From contig DHPU01000002.1 in the NCBI GenBank assembly GCA_002407935.1, positions 40,937 to 97,794 of the forward strand: a DNA stretch of 56,858 nt, written 5' to 3'. Below, piece by piece: positions 1 through 8,955 of the stretch. The notes beneath the pieces were generated by a model that searched no databases, was not told the origin of the DNA, and was given only the letters and a program-made list of their open reading frames with translations. A program made the position numbers and the translations under genes. The DNA is from Peptococcaceae bacterium UBA5356 (GTDB lineage: Bacteria; Bacillota; Peptococcia; DRI-13; DTU073). Numbering within the stretch: position 1 is the stretch's first letter; every line of letters starts with the position of its first letter.

Positions 1-125
1 AACCAGAACAACAACCAGAACAACCACTACCACAAAATCAAGAAGGCATACCACAACAAGAGGAACTAAAGCAGCAAGGACCTGAACAACCAATAGAAAA
101 CATAATAACAGAAGATGTAATATAG
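1..125 (+). CDS. 3' end of an unidentified gene with a Pro/Glu/Gln-rich tail
   Basis: An open frame runs from the window edge (first full codon at 3) to a TAG at 123-125, about 40 codons. The peptide is dominated by repeated Pro-Glu-Gln units and ends ENIITEDVI. This low-complexity acidic tail is not a domain I recognise, so the function cannot be read from this fragment. It lies just upstream of rimO on the same strand, with about 70 bases between them and no clear terminator hairpin. The coding call rests on the clean frame and plausible stop. The rest of the gene is outside the window. Confidence 0.5.
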   Translation, partial: PEQQPEQPLPQNQEGIPQQEELKQQGPEQPIENIITEDVI

Positions 126-194
126 GGGCTTTTTTTCTGCGTGGTTTAGTGTATGATATATTATGATAGATAAGGTTTAGACAGGAGGCTATGT

Positions 195-1544
195 ATGTCT
201 CAACATTTCAAGATAATTACACTGGGATGTCCCAAAAATACTGTTGATAGTGAGCAAATACAGGGTTTTTTATGTCAAGCTGGTTTTGTAGTAGTTGAGG
301 ATTTAGCTAAGGCGGAGATAATTATTGTCAATACATGTGGCTTTATTGAAAGCGCCAAGCAGGAATCTATTAACACTGTTATAGAATTAGGAAAATATAA
401 AGAGACTGGGATTTGTAGGTATTTAATTATGGCTGGTTGTCTGGTACAAAAATATGTCACGGAATTAAAGAAAGCTTTACCCGAAGTTGATTTGTTTCTG
501 GGTACTGGAGATTTACCAGAATTACCATACTTGCTTTCAGCCATGGAAACAATCAATACGACTATACAGGTTACTCAGCCCGAAAAATATCTTTACGAGG
601 ACAGTATTAAGAGAGATTTTGGTAATGCCAGGCATTATGCTTATGTAAAAATAGCAGAAGGATGTAATAATTGTTGCACGTATTGTGTTATTCCTCAGTT
701 GAAAGGTTCTTATCGAAGTAGAACAATTTCCGCAATTCTGCAAGAAGTAAATGATCTTGTTCAGAATGGCGTTAAGGAAATAATCCTCATTGCGCAGGAT
801 ACCACTAGTTATGGAATTGATCTGGCAGGAAAAGATCTATTACCCCAATTATTACGCGAGCTTAGCAAAACACCGCATCTTTCTTGGATTCGGCTCCTTT
901 ATTGTTATCCGGATTATTTGACGGAGGAACTCTTACTCACAATTAAAAACGAAGAAAAAATTTGTAATTACCTGGATATACCTTTGCAACATATTGCTGA
1001 TCCTATTTTAGAGGCGATGGGGCGCTCCATGAATAAAGTTAAGATCATCAAGCTACTAGAAAAGGTTAGAGAGATAATACCGGAGATAACTTTACGTTCA
1101 ACATTTATTGTGGGGTTCCCAGGAGAGACCAAGGAATGTTATAATGAATTGCTGGTTTTTTTACAAGAAATGAAATTTGATAGAGTGGGATTTTTTGCTT
1201 ATTCTCGGGAACCTGATACGGTAGCAGCTTTATTGCCCGGACAAATAAGTGAGAGAAAAAAAAGGGAGCGAGTGGAAAAGGCTACATTTTTACAGAAAAA
1301 GATCCTAAGCGAAAAACAAGCTCAGTTAGTTAATCAAAAACTTGAAATTATTGTTGATGGAAAAAGTCTGGATTATGAAGGCCTTTGGGAAGGAAGGACA
1401 AGAGGAGATGCCCCGGAAATTGACGGGATAGTTTATTTTAAAGCTAATCCTCAGATCCATCCTGGCGAGATAATCAATATCCAAATAACTCATAGCCAGA
1501 AATATGCTTTAATAGGAGAGATTTGTGATGAATCTGGCGAATAA
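195..1544 (+). CDS. rimO: Ribosomal protein S12 methylthiotransferase RimO
   Basis: Radical-SAM enzyme that adds a methylthio group to a conserved aspartate of ribosomal protein S12. The 449-aa product has the three N-terminal cluster cysteines (C12 in LGCPKN, C48 in VNTCGF, C82 in AGC) and the radical-SAM CxxxCxxC motif at C157, C161 and C164, followed by a C-terminal TRAM-like region. Length and motif order match RimO; the LGCPKN start separates it from the MiaB paralogue encoded at 25186. A GGAGG sequence precedes the ATG at good distance. It heads a tight cluster with pgsA, whose start overlaps its 3' end by 17 bases, so the two are probably translated from one mRNA. Confidence 0.95.
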   Translation: MSQHFKIITLGCPKNTVDSEQIQGFLCQAGFVVVEDLAKAEIIIVNTCGFIESAKQESINTVIELGKYKETGICRYLIMAGCLVQKYVTELKKALPEVDLFLGTGDLPELPYLLSAMETINTTIQVTQPEKYLYEDSIKRDFGNARHYAYVKIAEGCNNCCTYCVIPQLKGSYRSRTISAILQEVNDLVQNGVKEIILIAQDTTSYGIDLAGKDLLPQLLRELSKTPHLSWIRLLYCYPDYLTEELLLTIKNEEKICNYLDIPLQHIADPILEAMGRSMNKVKIIKLLEKVREIIPEITLRSTFIVGFPGETKECYNELLVFLQEMKFDRVGFFAYSREPDTVAALLPGQISERKKRERVEKATFLQKKILSEKQAQLVNQKLEIIVDGKSLDYEGLWEGRTRGDAPEIDGIVYFKANPQIHPGEIINIQITHSQKYALIGEICDESGE

Positions 1545-2073
1545 ACTTACTTTATCAAGAATATTCCTGGTTCCTATTTTTATGTTTGTTCTTTTAATAC
1601 GGATACCTTATGGAGAGTACATTGCTGCAGCGATCTTTATTATTGCCGCTAGTACTGATGGTTTGGATGGTTATATAGCTCGTAAAAGGAAGCAAGTAAC
1701 TAATCTTGGTAAACTCCTGGATCCGTTAGCTGACAAACTGCTGATTACTGCTGCCCTTATTTCTTTGGTAGAATTAAGGATAATTGCAGGCTGGATTGCC
1801 TTTGTAATTATTGGCAGGGAGTTTTTTGTCACAGGGTTAAGAACTATTGCTGCAGCCGAAGGAGTAATTATTGCCGCTAGTAAATTGGGGAAAATCAAGA
1901 CAATTACGCAGATCGTCGCTATTGCGGCCTTGTTACTCAATGATTTTCCTTTGAGCCTTTTGCATATTACCTTTGGTAAATATGCAATTTATGTTGCCGT
2001 GTTTTTTACTCTTTGGTCAGGAGTAGATTATTACGTGAAAGCTAGAAAAAGCGCTAGGTTTAAATTAGAATGA
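1528..2073 (+). CDS. pgsA: CDP-diacylglycerol--glycerol-3-phosphate 3-phosphatidyltransferase
   Basis: Integral membrane enzyme making phosphatidylglycerol phosphate from CDP-diacylglycerol and glycerol-3-phosphate, the committed step to phosphatidylglycerol. The 181-aa protein has the CDP-alcohol phosphotransferase signature D44-x2-D47-G-x2-A-R, then G61, D65 and D69, with several hydrophobic helices. An AGGAG lies upstream of adjacent GTG (1525) and ATG (1528) codons; I chose the ATG on spacing. The start lies inside the 3' end of rimO, and the stop overlaps the pgpA start, so PgpA, the next enzyme of the pathway, is translationally coupled. Length is normal for the family. Confidence 0.95.
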   Translation: MNLANKLTLSRIFLVPIFMFVLLIRIPYGEYIAAAIFIIAASTDGLDGYIARKRKQVTNLGKLLDPLADKLLITAALISLVELRIIAGWIAFVIIGREFFVTGLRTIAAAEGVIIAASKLGKIKTITQIVAIAALLLNDFPLSLLHITFGKYAIYVAVFFTLWSGVDYYVKARKSARFKLE

Positions 2074-2504
2074 AGATTTTGCTCAAATTTTTGGCTACCG
2101 GTTTTTATTCCGGGTTTTTTCCTTATTTTCCGGGAACTGTTGGTAGTTTTCTGGCCTTAATTTTAAGCTGGTTTCTTAAACTAAATCTTTGGCAAATTCT
2201 TTTGTTCATAATTATCGGTGTATATATCTGTACGCAAGGTGAACTGCTTTTTGCTCAACATGATTGTGCCAAGATTGTCTATGATGAATTTTGTGGGATG
2301 TTTCTTGCTAGCTGGCAATTGAGTTCTATCCCTCAGTTTTTGGTTGCGTTTCTTTTATTTCGGATGTTAGATATTTTTAAGCCTTTTCCTATTAATAAAC
2401 TACAATTACTTCCCGGCGGTTGGGGAGTAATGGCTGATGATTTGTTGGCCGGTGCAGTGGCACGCATAATTTTAGCGTTACTTATCTATTTAGGTATAGT
2501 GTAA
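2070..2504 (+). CDS. pgpA: Phosphatidylglycerophosphatase A
   Basis: Membrane phosphatase expected to remove the phosphate from phosphatidylglycerol phosphate, finishing phosphatidylglycerol synthesis after PgsA. The 144-aa product begins with the typical PgpA region (ATGFYSGFFPYFPGTVGS) and has an acidic YDEFCGMF motif about 75 residues in, then hydrophobic helices and a conserved GVMADDLLAG segment with two catalytic-type aspartates. The ATG overlaps the pgsA stop (ATGA), a classical coupling arrangement. About 160 bases without a gene follow, holding a long hairpin and a likely promoter for the next unit. Confidence 0.93.
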   Translation: MKILLKFLATGFYSGFFPYFPGTVGSFLALILSWFLKLNLWQILLFIIIGVYICTQGELLFAQHDCAKIVYDEFCGMFLASWQLSSIPQFLVAFLLFRMLDIFKPFPINKLQLLPGGWGVMADDLLAGAVARIILALLIYLGIV

Positions 2505-2555
2505 ATGAAAAAGATGTGGTGACTGAGTCATTTTTTGGGAATACCGCAACTCTTA

Positions 2556-2588
2556 AAATTCGAGGCTTGAGATTCGAGCTTCGAATTT
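2556..2588 (+). terminator. Hairpin after pgpA, possible weak terminator
   Basis: The arms 2556-2567 and 2577-2588 pair over 12 positions, including one G-T wobble, around a 9-base loop. The outer eight pairs (AAATTCGA with TCGAATTT) are perfect. The run of T that follows is broken (TCTGTTCTTTT), so terminator activity is uncertain. A shorter second inverted repeat (GCCTTT with AAAGGC) lies just downstream near 2602-2623. Together they separate the rimO-pgsA-pgpA group from the FtsH-like pair. Confidence 0.4.
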
Positions 2589-2668
2589 CTGTTCTTTTCC
2601 AGCCTTTCTCTAAAGAAAAGGCCTGTTTGCTATGTTATAATGGTAAAGGAAAGGGGAGGAGGTAGGTC

Positions 2669-3232
2669 GTGTTGTTGCAGAAAATATTTCGTATTTTCAC
2701 AATAATTGTTATTAGTATTACCACATTATGTTTATTATTAGGCGGGACTTACTTCTATCAGAAATTTATTTATACTGACCCATTAGAAAAAACAGTTCAG
2801 GAAATGAAAGAAGTAGAAGTATTTCAGGTTGAACAAAGGAAGGATCGCCTGTTGATTGACGTCCAGTTTAGTGGGCGGGAAAAGCTGCAGTCAAGTTTTT
2901 ATCTTTTGTTAGATCAACTAGAAAGGCAAAAGAAATTTGAGAAAAACAAGTTAGTAATTAAAATTAATAATGCTGCTGATGAAGAAACGGTTGAATTTTT
3001 AAAGCTGGTTAAGTTGCCTGTTTATGAAGCGATTAGTACGGGACACTTTACCGATTTACCAAACCAGCTTATGGCTTTAGCTGAAAAAACCGGAATTACG
3101 TATGATTTAGAAATAGATAATCAATTTATTTTTGTTACCGCTCATAAAAAGGGTGTTTCTGCTCATTTGGTTATCAGTCGAGGGGAATTACCCTTTAAAG
3201 TTATTACTACAATGGGAGAGGAGTATTTATAA
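2669..3232 (+). CDS. Membrane-anchored protein of unknown function, partner of the FtsH-like protease
   Basis: A 187-aa product with a strong GGAGGAGG ribosome site and a GTG start. Residues 8-30 form one hydrophobic segment followed by an acidic, mostly helical-looking extracytoplasmic part. I recognise no domain and no catalytic motif. The stop is directly followed by the ATG of the FtsH-like gene with no gap, so they are almost certainly co-translated. One inference is that it supplies the extracytoplasmic domain missing from the short FtsH-like protein, or is its dedicated substrate or adaptor. An anchored sporulation or stress protein is also possible. Confidence 0.7.
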   Translation: MLLQKIFRIFTIIVISITTLCLLLGGTYFYQKFIYTDPLEKTVQEMKEVEVFQVEQRKDRLLIDVQFSGREKLQSSFYLLLDQLERQKKFEKNKLVIKINNAADEETVEFLKLVKLPVYEAISTGHFTDLPNQLMALAEKTGITYDLEIDNQFIFVTAHKKGVSAHLVISRGELPFKVITTMGEEYL

Positions 3233-4717
3233 ATGAAAAAAGAAATAATCATCGGCATATTTTTAGGCTTTCTCTCCTTTCTGGTTTATCGTGGTTATGA
3301 CATTACCCCATTGCTCATTTTAGGATTACTGGTTTTCTCCCTTTATTTTATTTCTAGGAGAAAGGGTCTGCTGAATCTGGAAACACATCAAAAAGTTATG
3401 GAAAACATTAAATTCTGTTTTGAGGATATTGGCGGGCTCGAGACACCTAAACAAGAACTAAAAGAAGCCCTGGAATTTTTAATTAAATCAAAGGCAATTC
3501 ACAAAATGGGGATAAGACCTATTAAAGGGATTTTATTAACCGGTCCTCCTGGCACGGGTAAAACACTTCTAGCTAAGGCTGCAGCAGGATATTCCGATGC
3601 AGTTTATATTGCCACGTCTGGCAGCGAATTTATTGAAATGTATGCAGGGGTTGGAGCACAAAGGGTAAGAAACCTTTTTAAGCAAGCACGAGAGATGGCC
3701 AGAAAACAGAAGAAACATCGGGCGATAATTTTTATTGATGAAATAGAAGTATTAGGAGGAAAAAGGGGAAGTAATACCAGCCATCTAGAATATGATCAGA
3801 CTTTAAATCAACTTCTGGTAGAGATGGATGGACTGAATGCGCAAATAGATGTGCAACTATTATTGGTTGCTGCTACCAATAGACCAGATTTATTGGACAG
3901 CGCTATTTTACGACCTGGTCGTTTTGATCGTCAGGTAAAAGTTGATCTTCCTGATAAGGAAGGGCGTCAAGCTATTTTACAGATTCATTGCCTGAATAAG
4001 CCACTTGAGCCGGAAGTTGATCTTGCCGAGATTGCCGCCAGTACTTACGGCTTTTCCGGGGCTCATTTGGAAAATGTAGCTAATGAGGCAGCAATTTTAG
4101 CTTTACGGGAAGCTAGCCCTGTAATTAAACAGGCCCATTTGAGAGAAGCAGTGGATAAGGTTATCTTAGGGGAAAAATTATCTAATCGATCTAAAAGTAC
4201 CGAAGTGTTATATCGGGTTTCCGTTCATGAAGCGGGTCATGCCATTATGAGTGAAATATTAAATCCTGGTTCAGTTGATCAGATTACGGTAACTTCACGA
4301 GGCAATGCCCTTGGTTATGTAAGACATACGCAAAAAGAAGAACAGATACTTTATACAAGATCAGCTTTAGATAAGGAAATAATGATTCTTTTAGCTGGTG
4401 CGGTCAGTGAAGAAATGTTTTTGGCTGAAAGAAGTACGGGGGCAGCTAATGATTTTCAAAAAGCCATGGAGTTAACGCAAAAGATTGTTTCCACAGGTTT
4501 ATCTAAACTTGGTGTGGTTTCCACAGAACTTCTTCCGGAAAAGGAGTTTTATCAAGCTTGCCAGGAAATAATTACAAAACTGGAAAAAGAGACAAAAGAG
4601 ATTCTGGAAGAGAAAAAACCGCTTTTTCATCAGATCGTAAAAACACTCAAAATAAAGGAAAAAATTAGTGGAGCCGAGGTTAGAAAGATCTTAGATAAAG
4701 AGCTTTCAATTGATTGA
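3233..4717 (+). CDS. Short FtsH-like membrane AAA+ metalloprotease
   Basis: ATP-dependent zinc protease of the FtsH family, predicted in the cytoplasmic membrane. Two closely spaced hydrophobic segments (about residues 4-20 and 25-41) replace the usual anchor plus large extracytoplasmic domain. Then come Walker A GPPGTGKT (104-111), Walker B IIFIDE (165-170), the second region of homology with ATNRP and RPGRFDRQ, and the protease motif HEAGH (332-336), with a third zinc ligand probably D407 in GAANDFQ. All catalytic positions look intact. At 494 aa it is clearly shorter than housekeeping FtsH (about 600-650 aa) and lies away from the usual tilS-hpt-ftsH locus, so it is probably a paralogue. 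It abuts the anchored protein upstream. Confidence 0.88.
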   Translation: MKKEIIIGIFLGFLSFLVYRGYDITPLLILGLLVFSLYFISRRKGLLNLETHQKVMENIKFCFEDIGGLETPKQELKEALEFLIKSKAIHKMGIRPIKGILLTGPPGTGKTLLAKAAAGYSDAVYIATSGSEFIEMYAGVGAQRVRNLFKQAREMARKQKKHRAIIFIDEIEVLGGKRGSNTSHLEYDQTLNQLLVEMDGLNAQIDVQLLLVAATNRPDLLDSAILRPGRFDRQVKVDLPDKEGRQAILQIHCLNKPLEPEVDLAEIAASTYGFSGAHLENVANEAAILALREASPVIKQAHLREAVDKVILGEKLSNRSKSTEVLYRVSVHEAGHAIMSEILNPGSVDQITVTSRGNALGYVRHTQKEEQILYTRSALDKEIMILLAGAVSEEMFLAERSTGAANDFQKAMELTQKIVSTGLSKLGVVSTELLPEKEFYQACQEIITKLEKETKEILEEKKPLFHQIVKTLKIKEKISGAEVRKILDKELSID

Positions 4718-4773
4718 TTTATCCTTTGTTTTTCTGTACAATAAGGCAGATGGGAAAGAGAGGGGTCTTTATT

Positions 4774-6030
4774 TTGCGAGCGGAGTTAATATCTGTAGGA
4801 ACAGAACTTTTATTAGGCCAAATTTTAAATACAAACACGAAATTTTTGGCGGAAGAGTTGGCGGCGCTAGGAATAAACATCTATTTTCAGACTACGGTGG
4901 GAGACAATAAGAATAGGCTCTTACAAACTTTAAGGATAGCTGCAGCAAGAGCGGATTTAATAATTTTCACAGGGGGGCTAGGACCAACAGAGGATGATCT
5001 AACGAAAGAAATAGTTGCGGAATTTTTACAGCTCCCTCTAGAAATTGTTCCCGCTGAATTGGAAAAGGTTAAAAAACTATTTAAAAAGTCGCATTTAATT
5101 TGGACGGATAATAATGCGAAACAAGCAGCTTTCATTCCCGGTTCTACCATCTTAAAAAACGAAAGAGGGACTGCCCCTGGAATGGCTATCCAAAAGGGAA
5201 AAAAGAGTTATATCATGCTTCCTGGGCCACCCCGCGAAATGATGCGGATGTATCATGGGTATGTATTACCTTGGATTAAAGAAAATTATCCGCACGAATT
5301 GCAAGAAGGTTTATATTCGCTAGTCTTAAAATTTATGGGGATAACAGAATCGGGTTTGGAAATATTATTGGAGGATCTTTTTCATTCCCAAAAAGAAATA
5401 ACGCTAGCTCTTTATGCTAAACTTGGCGAAATTCACTTACGCATTACGATGAGGGCAAGCGACAAAGAAGAATTCAAGAAAAAAACCGCCCCTGTTTTAT
5501 CTGAAATTAAACAGCGCACTACCCGCTACCTGTTTGCCCAGGATGAGGAGACTATTACTGAAGCTGTGGCACAATTAATGTTAAAAAAGAAACTTACGAT
5601 AAGTACGGCAGAATCATGTACGGGTGGAATGCTGGCAGGGCAATTCACCTCATTTCCCGGGTCTTCAGAATTATATCTTGGTTCAATAGTTGCCTATGAC
5701 AATAGCGTTAAGGAAAAGCTGTTGGGGATTCCGCTTGATCTTTTAGAAAAACACGGTGCTGTTAGTAGAGAGGTAGGATTAGCCATGGCGGAAAGAAGTA
5801 GAGTTCTTACCGGCAGTGATTTGGGGATAGGCATAACAGGTATAGCCGGTCCCGGAGGAGGTACTGCGGAAAAGCCTGTAGGACTTGTTTATGTTGCTTT
5901 GGCTGCAAAGGATATTAGTAACTGTGTTGAGTATCATTTTACGGGAGATAGGGAAACAAATCGCCAAAGAATTGTCCGTAGTGCACAATATTTAATTTGG
6001 AAGTATCTGCAAAACTATTGGCCTGAATGA
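4774..6030 (+). CDS. cinA: CinA: competence/damage-inducible protein, NMN deamidase-type C-terminus
   Basis: Two-domain protein of about 418 aa: an N-terminal molybdopterin-binding-like domain (RAELISVGTELLLGQ, FTGGLGPTEDDLT) and a C-terminal CinA/PncC domain (STAESCTGGMLAGQF, GIAGPGGG), the latter known to deamidate nicotinamide mononucleotide in pyridine-nucleotide recycling. I set the start at TTG 4774 because GAGAGGGG lies correctly upstream and the protein then begins at the conserved RAELISVG; the frame also opens further upstream at TTG 4714, inside the FtsH-like gene. CinA next to recA is a common Firmicute arrangement; here a helicase gene has come between them. Confidence 0.93.
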   Translation: MRAELISVGTELLLGQILNTNTKFLAEELAALGINIYFQTTVGDNKNRLLQTLRIAAARADLIIFTGGLGPTEDDLTKEIVAEFLQLPLEIVPAELEKVKKLFKKSHLIWTDNNAKQAAFIPGSTILKNERGTAPGMAIQKGKKSYIMLPGPPREMMRMYHGYVLPWIKENYPHELQEGLYSLVLKFMGITESGLEILLEDLFHSQKEITLALYAKLGEIHLRITMRASDKEEFKKKTAPVLSEIKQRTTRYLFAQDEETITEAVAQLMLKKKLTISTAESCTGGMLAGQFTSFPGSSELYLGSIVAYDNSVKEKLLGIPLDLLEKHGAVSREVGLAMAERSRVLTGSDLGIGITGIAGPGGGTAEKPVGLVYVALAAKDISNCVEYHFTGDRETNRQRIVRSAQYLIWKYLQNYWPE

Positions 6031-6212
6031 ATAAGATGCGGTTATTAGAACGCTCCTGTTCATTAATTGTGTCCCTTTTGTTGATGCTTTTCTTTGGCAA
6101 AAAGAGTAGCGAAATAAATCTTTCTACTCCGGGAATTATGCAGGATTTTCAGGAGAAAATAATGAAGATATGGAAAAGGGAACAATTAAACCCAAATCAA
6201 ATTTTTGTTTAA
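6027..6212 (+). CDS. Possible 61-aa small membrane protein
   Basis: A short frame starts with an ATG overlapping the cinA stop and encodes a peptide with one hydrophobic stretch (about residues 11-23, IVSLLLMLFFG) and a basic, polar C-terminus. There is no convincing Shine-Dalgarno, so expression would depend on coupling to cinA. I recognise no family. It fills the otherwise empty gap between cinA and the helicase gene. Chance open frame is a real alternative. Confidence 0.3.
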   Translation: MNKMRLLERSCSLIVSLLLMLFFGKKSSEINLSTPGIMQDFQEKIMKIWKREQLNPNQIFV

Positions 6213-6254
6213 TTATTTTATCAAATTTTGTAGTTGAATAATGGAAGGAGTCAA

Positions 6255-7841
6255 ATGATGAAAGAGGTTTTTTTTGGTGAACTTGCAGTAAGTAAAGAAA
6301 TTGCGAAAGCTTTATCCGATATGGGGTTTGAAGAACCAACCCCTATTCAGGCACAGGCAATTCCTTTAATCATGGAAAACAAGGATATGATTGGTCAAGC
6401 TCAAACGGGGACAGGGAAAACGGCTGCTTTTGGAATACCCATAATCGAGAAAATTAATACTAAAACCCCTAAAGTACAAGGGATAATTTTAACTCCCACT
6501 CGAGAATTGGCAATTCAGGTGGCAGGAGAGATCAGCAAAATTGGGCGTTATAAAAAGATTAAGGTTCTTCCTATTTATGGAGGACAGCCGATTGATCGGC
6601 AGATTCGTTCCTTGCATATGGGGGTACATGTGGTTATAGGTACACCAGGTCGGACATTAGACCATTTAAAAAGGAAGACATTAAACCTTAGTCAGGTGAA
6701 AATGGTTGTTTTAGATGAAGCAGATGAAATGCTGGACATGGGTTTTATAGAGGATATTGAAGCCATTCTGGATAAAGTACCGGAAGAAAGACAAACAATG
6801 CTTTTTTCTGCGACGATGCCTGCACCGATTCAAAAATTAACACAAAAATATTTAAAGCAGCCTCAGTTTGTAGGTATTAGTAAAGAAACCTTAACAGTAC
6901 CGCTTATTCAGCAATTTTATTATGAAATAGCACAGGGTTCTAAAGTAGAAGCTCTTTGCAGAATTTTAGACTATGAAAATTATGAGTCTGTGATTATTTT
7001 TTGTCGTACGAAGCGTGGAGTAGACGAGTTGGTTGCTAATCTTCAAACGAGGGGTTATTTTGCGGAAGCACTACATGGTGACTTGACACAAGCTCAAAGA
7101 GATAAAACGATGAAGTCTTTTCGTCAGGGAGATATAGAGCTTCTTGTTGCTACTGATGTAGCGGCTAGAGGACTTGATATTGAGCGGGTTAGTCATGTAA
7201 TCAATTATGATATTCCTCAGGATCCGGAAGCTTATGTACATAGAATTGGTAGAACGGGAAGAGCAGGGAAAGAAGGCAAGGCTCTTAATTTAATTAATCC
7301 TAAGGAATATCGCCATTTAAGGATGATTGAGAAACTAATAAAAACTAAAATTACGAAGATTTCCGTACCGACCTTTCAAGAGGTAGTAGCACAACAAAAA
7401 GATGTAATTTATAAAACGGTGGAAGATATTTTGCAGGAGGGAGATTTGCAAACATATAAGTCTATCGCCGAAGATTTAATGAACTATTTTACGCCTGTGG
7501 ATATTGCTGCAGCTGCGTTAAAACATGCTTTTACTCAACGTGGAGCTGAGCTTTCAGAAATTGATTTTATGGGTGACTTTGGGAATACGGGAGCCCGCAA
7601 GGGAATGGTGAGGTTGTTTATTACCATTGGACGGCAACAAAATATTACTCCGCGTGATCTAGTAAAAATTATTTCTGACGAAACGGGCATACCTGCAAAA
7701 GCAGTAGGTGATCTTAGTATTTTTGATAAATTTACTTTTGTGGAAATTCCTGAAGATATGGCTTACAGGGTCATCTATAGCATGGATCGTCTTACGATCA
7801 AGGGACGAAGAATTTCTGTTCAACTAGCTAGGGCGAAATAG
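6255..7841 (+). CDS. DEAD-box RNA helicase, DbpA/CshA type
   Basis: ATP-dependent RNA helicase of about 528 aa. It shows the Q motif (PTPIQAQAIP), motif I AQTGTGKT, PTRELAIQ, TPGR, the DEAD box (VLDEADEMLDMG), SAT, and motif VI HRIGRTGRAG. The last roughly 80 residues match the DbpA-type RNA-binding fold (VRLFITIGRQQNITPRDLV), which in DbpA targets 23S rRNA hairpin 92, so a ribosome-assembly role is likely. The start is one of two adjacent ATGs (6255, 6258) behind GGAAGGAG; a TTG at 6234 lies upstream of that site. It separates cinA from recA. Confidence 0.92.
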   Translation: MMKEVFFGELAVSKEIAKALSDMGFEEPTPIQAQAIPLIMENKDMIGQAQTGTGKTAAFGIPIIEKINTKTPKVQGIILTPTRELAIQVAGEISKIGRYKKIKVLPIYGGQPIDRQIRSLHMGVHVVIGTPGRTLDHLKRKTLNLSQVKMVVLDEADEMLDMGFIEDIEAILDKVPEERQTMLFSATMPAPIQKLTQKYLKQPQFVGISKETLTVPLIQQFYYEIAQGSKVEALCRILDYENYESVIIFCRTKRGVDELVANLQTRGYFAEALHGDLTQAQRDKTMKSFRQGDIELLVATDVAARGLDIERVSHVINYDIPQDPEAYVHRIGRTGRAGKEGKALNLINPKEYRHLRMIEKLIKTKITKISVPTFQEVVAQQKDVIYKTVEDILQEGDLQTYKSIAEDLMNYFTPVDIAAAALKHAFTQRGAELSEIDFMGDFGNTGARKGMVRLFITIGRQQNITPRDLVKIISDETGIPAKAVGDLSIFDKFTFVEIPEDMAYRVIYSMDRLTIKGRRISVQLARAK

Positions 7842-7843
7842 TG

Positions 7844-7894
7844 TTGACAAACCATACCAATTTATTTATAATAGACATATCGAACAAATGTTTC
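7844..7894 (+). promoter_or_regulatory. recA promoter with LexA (SOS) box
   Basis: TTGACA at 7844-7849 and TATAAT at 7867-7872 are separated by exactly 17 bases, a consensus sigma-A promoter. Directly downstream, 7881-7894 reads CGAACAAATGTTTC, which fits the Gram-positive LexA/DinR box CGAACRNRYGTTYC at every position. The box would lie at the transcription start, so bound LexA should block initiation. lexA is in this same window. Confidence 0.93.
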
Positions 7895-7926
7895 GTGTAA
7901 AATCGTTTAGGTAGAGGAGGATTTTC

Positions 7927-8949
7927 ATGTCAGATAAAAAGAAAGCGCTGGAAATGGCTCTTTCCTCAATTGAAAAACAATTTGGGAAAGGTTCCATCAT
8001 GCGGCTTGGAGAAGCTTCCATCAAGTTAGCTGTTGAAATAATTCCAACTGGTATTTTAACGCTAGATGTGGCCTTAGGTGTAGGTGGTGTTCCACGGGGT
8101 AGGGTGATAGAAATATATGGCCCAGAATCTTCTGGGAAAACAACTGTCGCGCTTCATATTATTGCTGAGGCACAAAAAGCTGGAGGTGTAGCTGCTTTTA
8201 TTGATGCTGAACATGCTCTTGACCCACTTTATGCCGGAAGATTAGGTGTGGACATTGATAATTTGCTTATTTCTCAGCCTGATACGGGAGAACAAGCTTT
8301 GGAAATCGCCGAGGCTTTGGTAAGAAGTGGAGCTGTTGATGTTGTTGTAATTGATTCGGTGGCTGCCCTGGTGCCTCGAGCAGAGATCGAGGGGGAAATG
8401 GGTGATTCTCACGTGGGTCTTCAAGCTCGTCTTATGTCTCAAGCTTTGCGTAAGCTTACGGGAGCCATAAGTAAGTCACATACAACCGCGATATTTATTA
8501 ATCAAATTAGGGAAAAGGTTGGAATTATGTTTGGTAATCCTGAAATAACTCCCGGAGGCAGAGCGCTTAAATTTTATGCTTCTGTGCGGATGGAAGTGAG
8601 AAAAATAGAAACATTAAAACAGGGGACGGAGATGGTCGGTAATCGCACTAGAGTTAAGGTAGTAAAAAATAAAATTGCTCCGCCTTTTAAACAAGCTGAG
8701 TTTGATATTATGTATGGAGAAGGAGTTTCTCGTGAGGGTAGTATTATTGATCTTGCTGTAGATTTAGATGTTATAGAAAAAAGTGGTACTTGGTATTCTT
8801 ATAAGGAGCTTCGTTTAGGACAAGGCAGAGAGAATGCCAGACAATATCTTAAAGAACATGCCGAGCTTACCAAAGAAATTGAAACAAAAGTACGGGAGAT
8901 TTTTGCTCCACAGGCACAGAATAATTCCTCAACAGATGATGCTAATTGA
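7927..8949 (+). CDS. recA: RecA recombinase
   Basis: DNA strand-exchange ATPase and SOS co-protease that triggers LexA self-cleavage. The 340-aa protein has Walker A GPESSGKT (65-72), the FIDAEHALD segment, Walker B-like VVVIDSVAALVP, the loop-2 region NQIREKVGIMFGNPE, and a short acidic-polar tail. Length is standard. A strong AGAGGAGG site precedes the ATG. It has its own SOS-type promoter and is followed six bases later by recX. Confidence 0.98.
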   Translation: MSDKKKALEMALSSIEKQFGKGSIMRLGEASIKLAVEIIPTGILTLDVALGVGGVPRGRVIEIYGPESSGKTTVALHIIAEAQKAGGVAAFIDAEHALDPLYAGRLGVDIDNLLISQPDTGEQALEIAEALVRSGAVDVVVIDSVAALVPRAEIEGEMGDSHVGLQARLMSQALRKLTGAISKSHTTAIFINQIREKVGIMFGNPEITPGGRALKFYASVRMEVRKIETLKQGTEMVGNRTRVKVVKNKIAPPFKQAEFDIMYGEGVSREGSIIDLAVDLDVIEKSGTWYSYKELRLGQGRENARQYLKEHAELTKEIETKVREIFAPQAQNNSSTDDAN

Positions 8950-8955
8950 TGAAAA

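Noticed and set aside
1..125. Calling the upstream partial gene ftsK/spoIIIE
   Set aside because: That gene often precedes rimO in Clostridia, but the visible Pro-Glu-Gln tail does not look like the winged-helix gamma domain, so no name is given.
4710..4910. 66-aa open frame at the start of cinA
   Set aside because: It lies in another frame over the conserved CinA N-terminus and has no ribosome site; it is a shadow frame.
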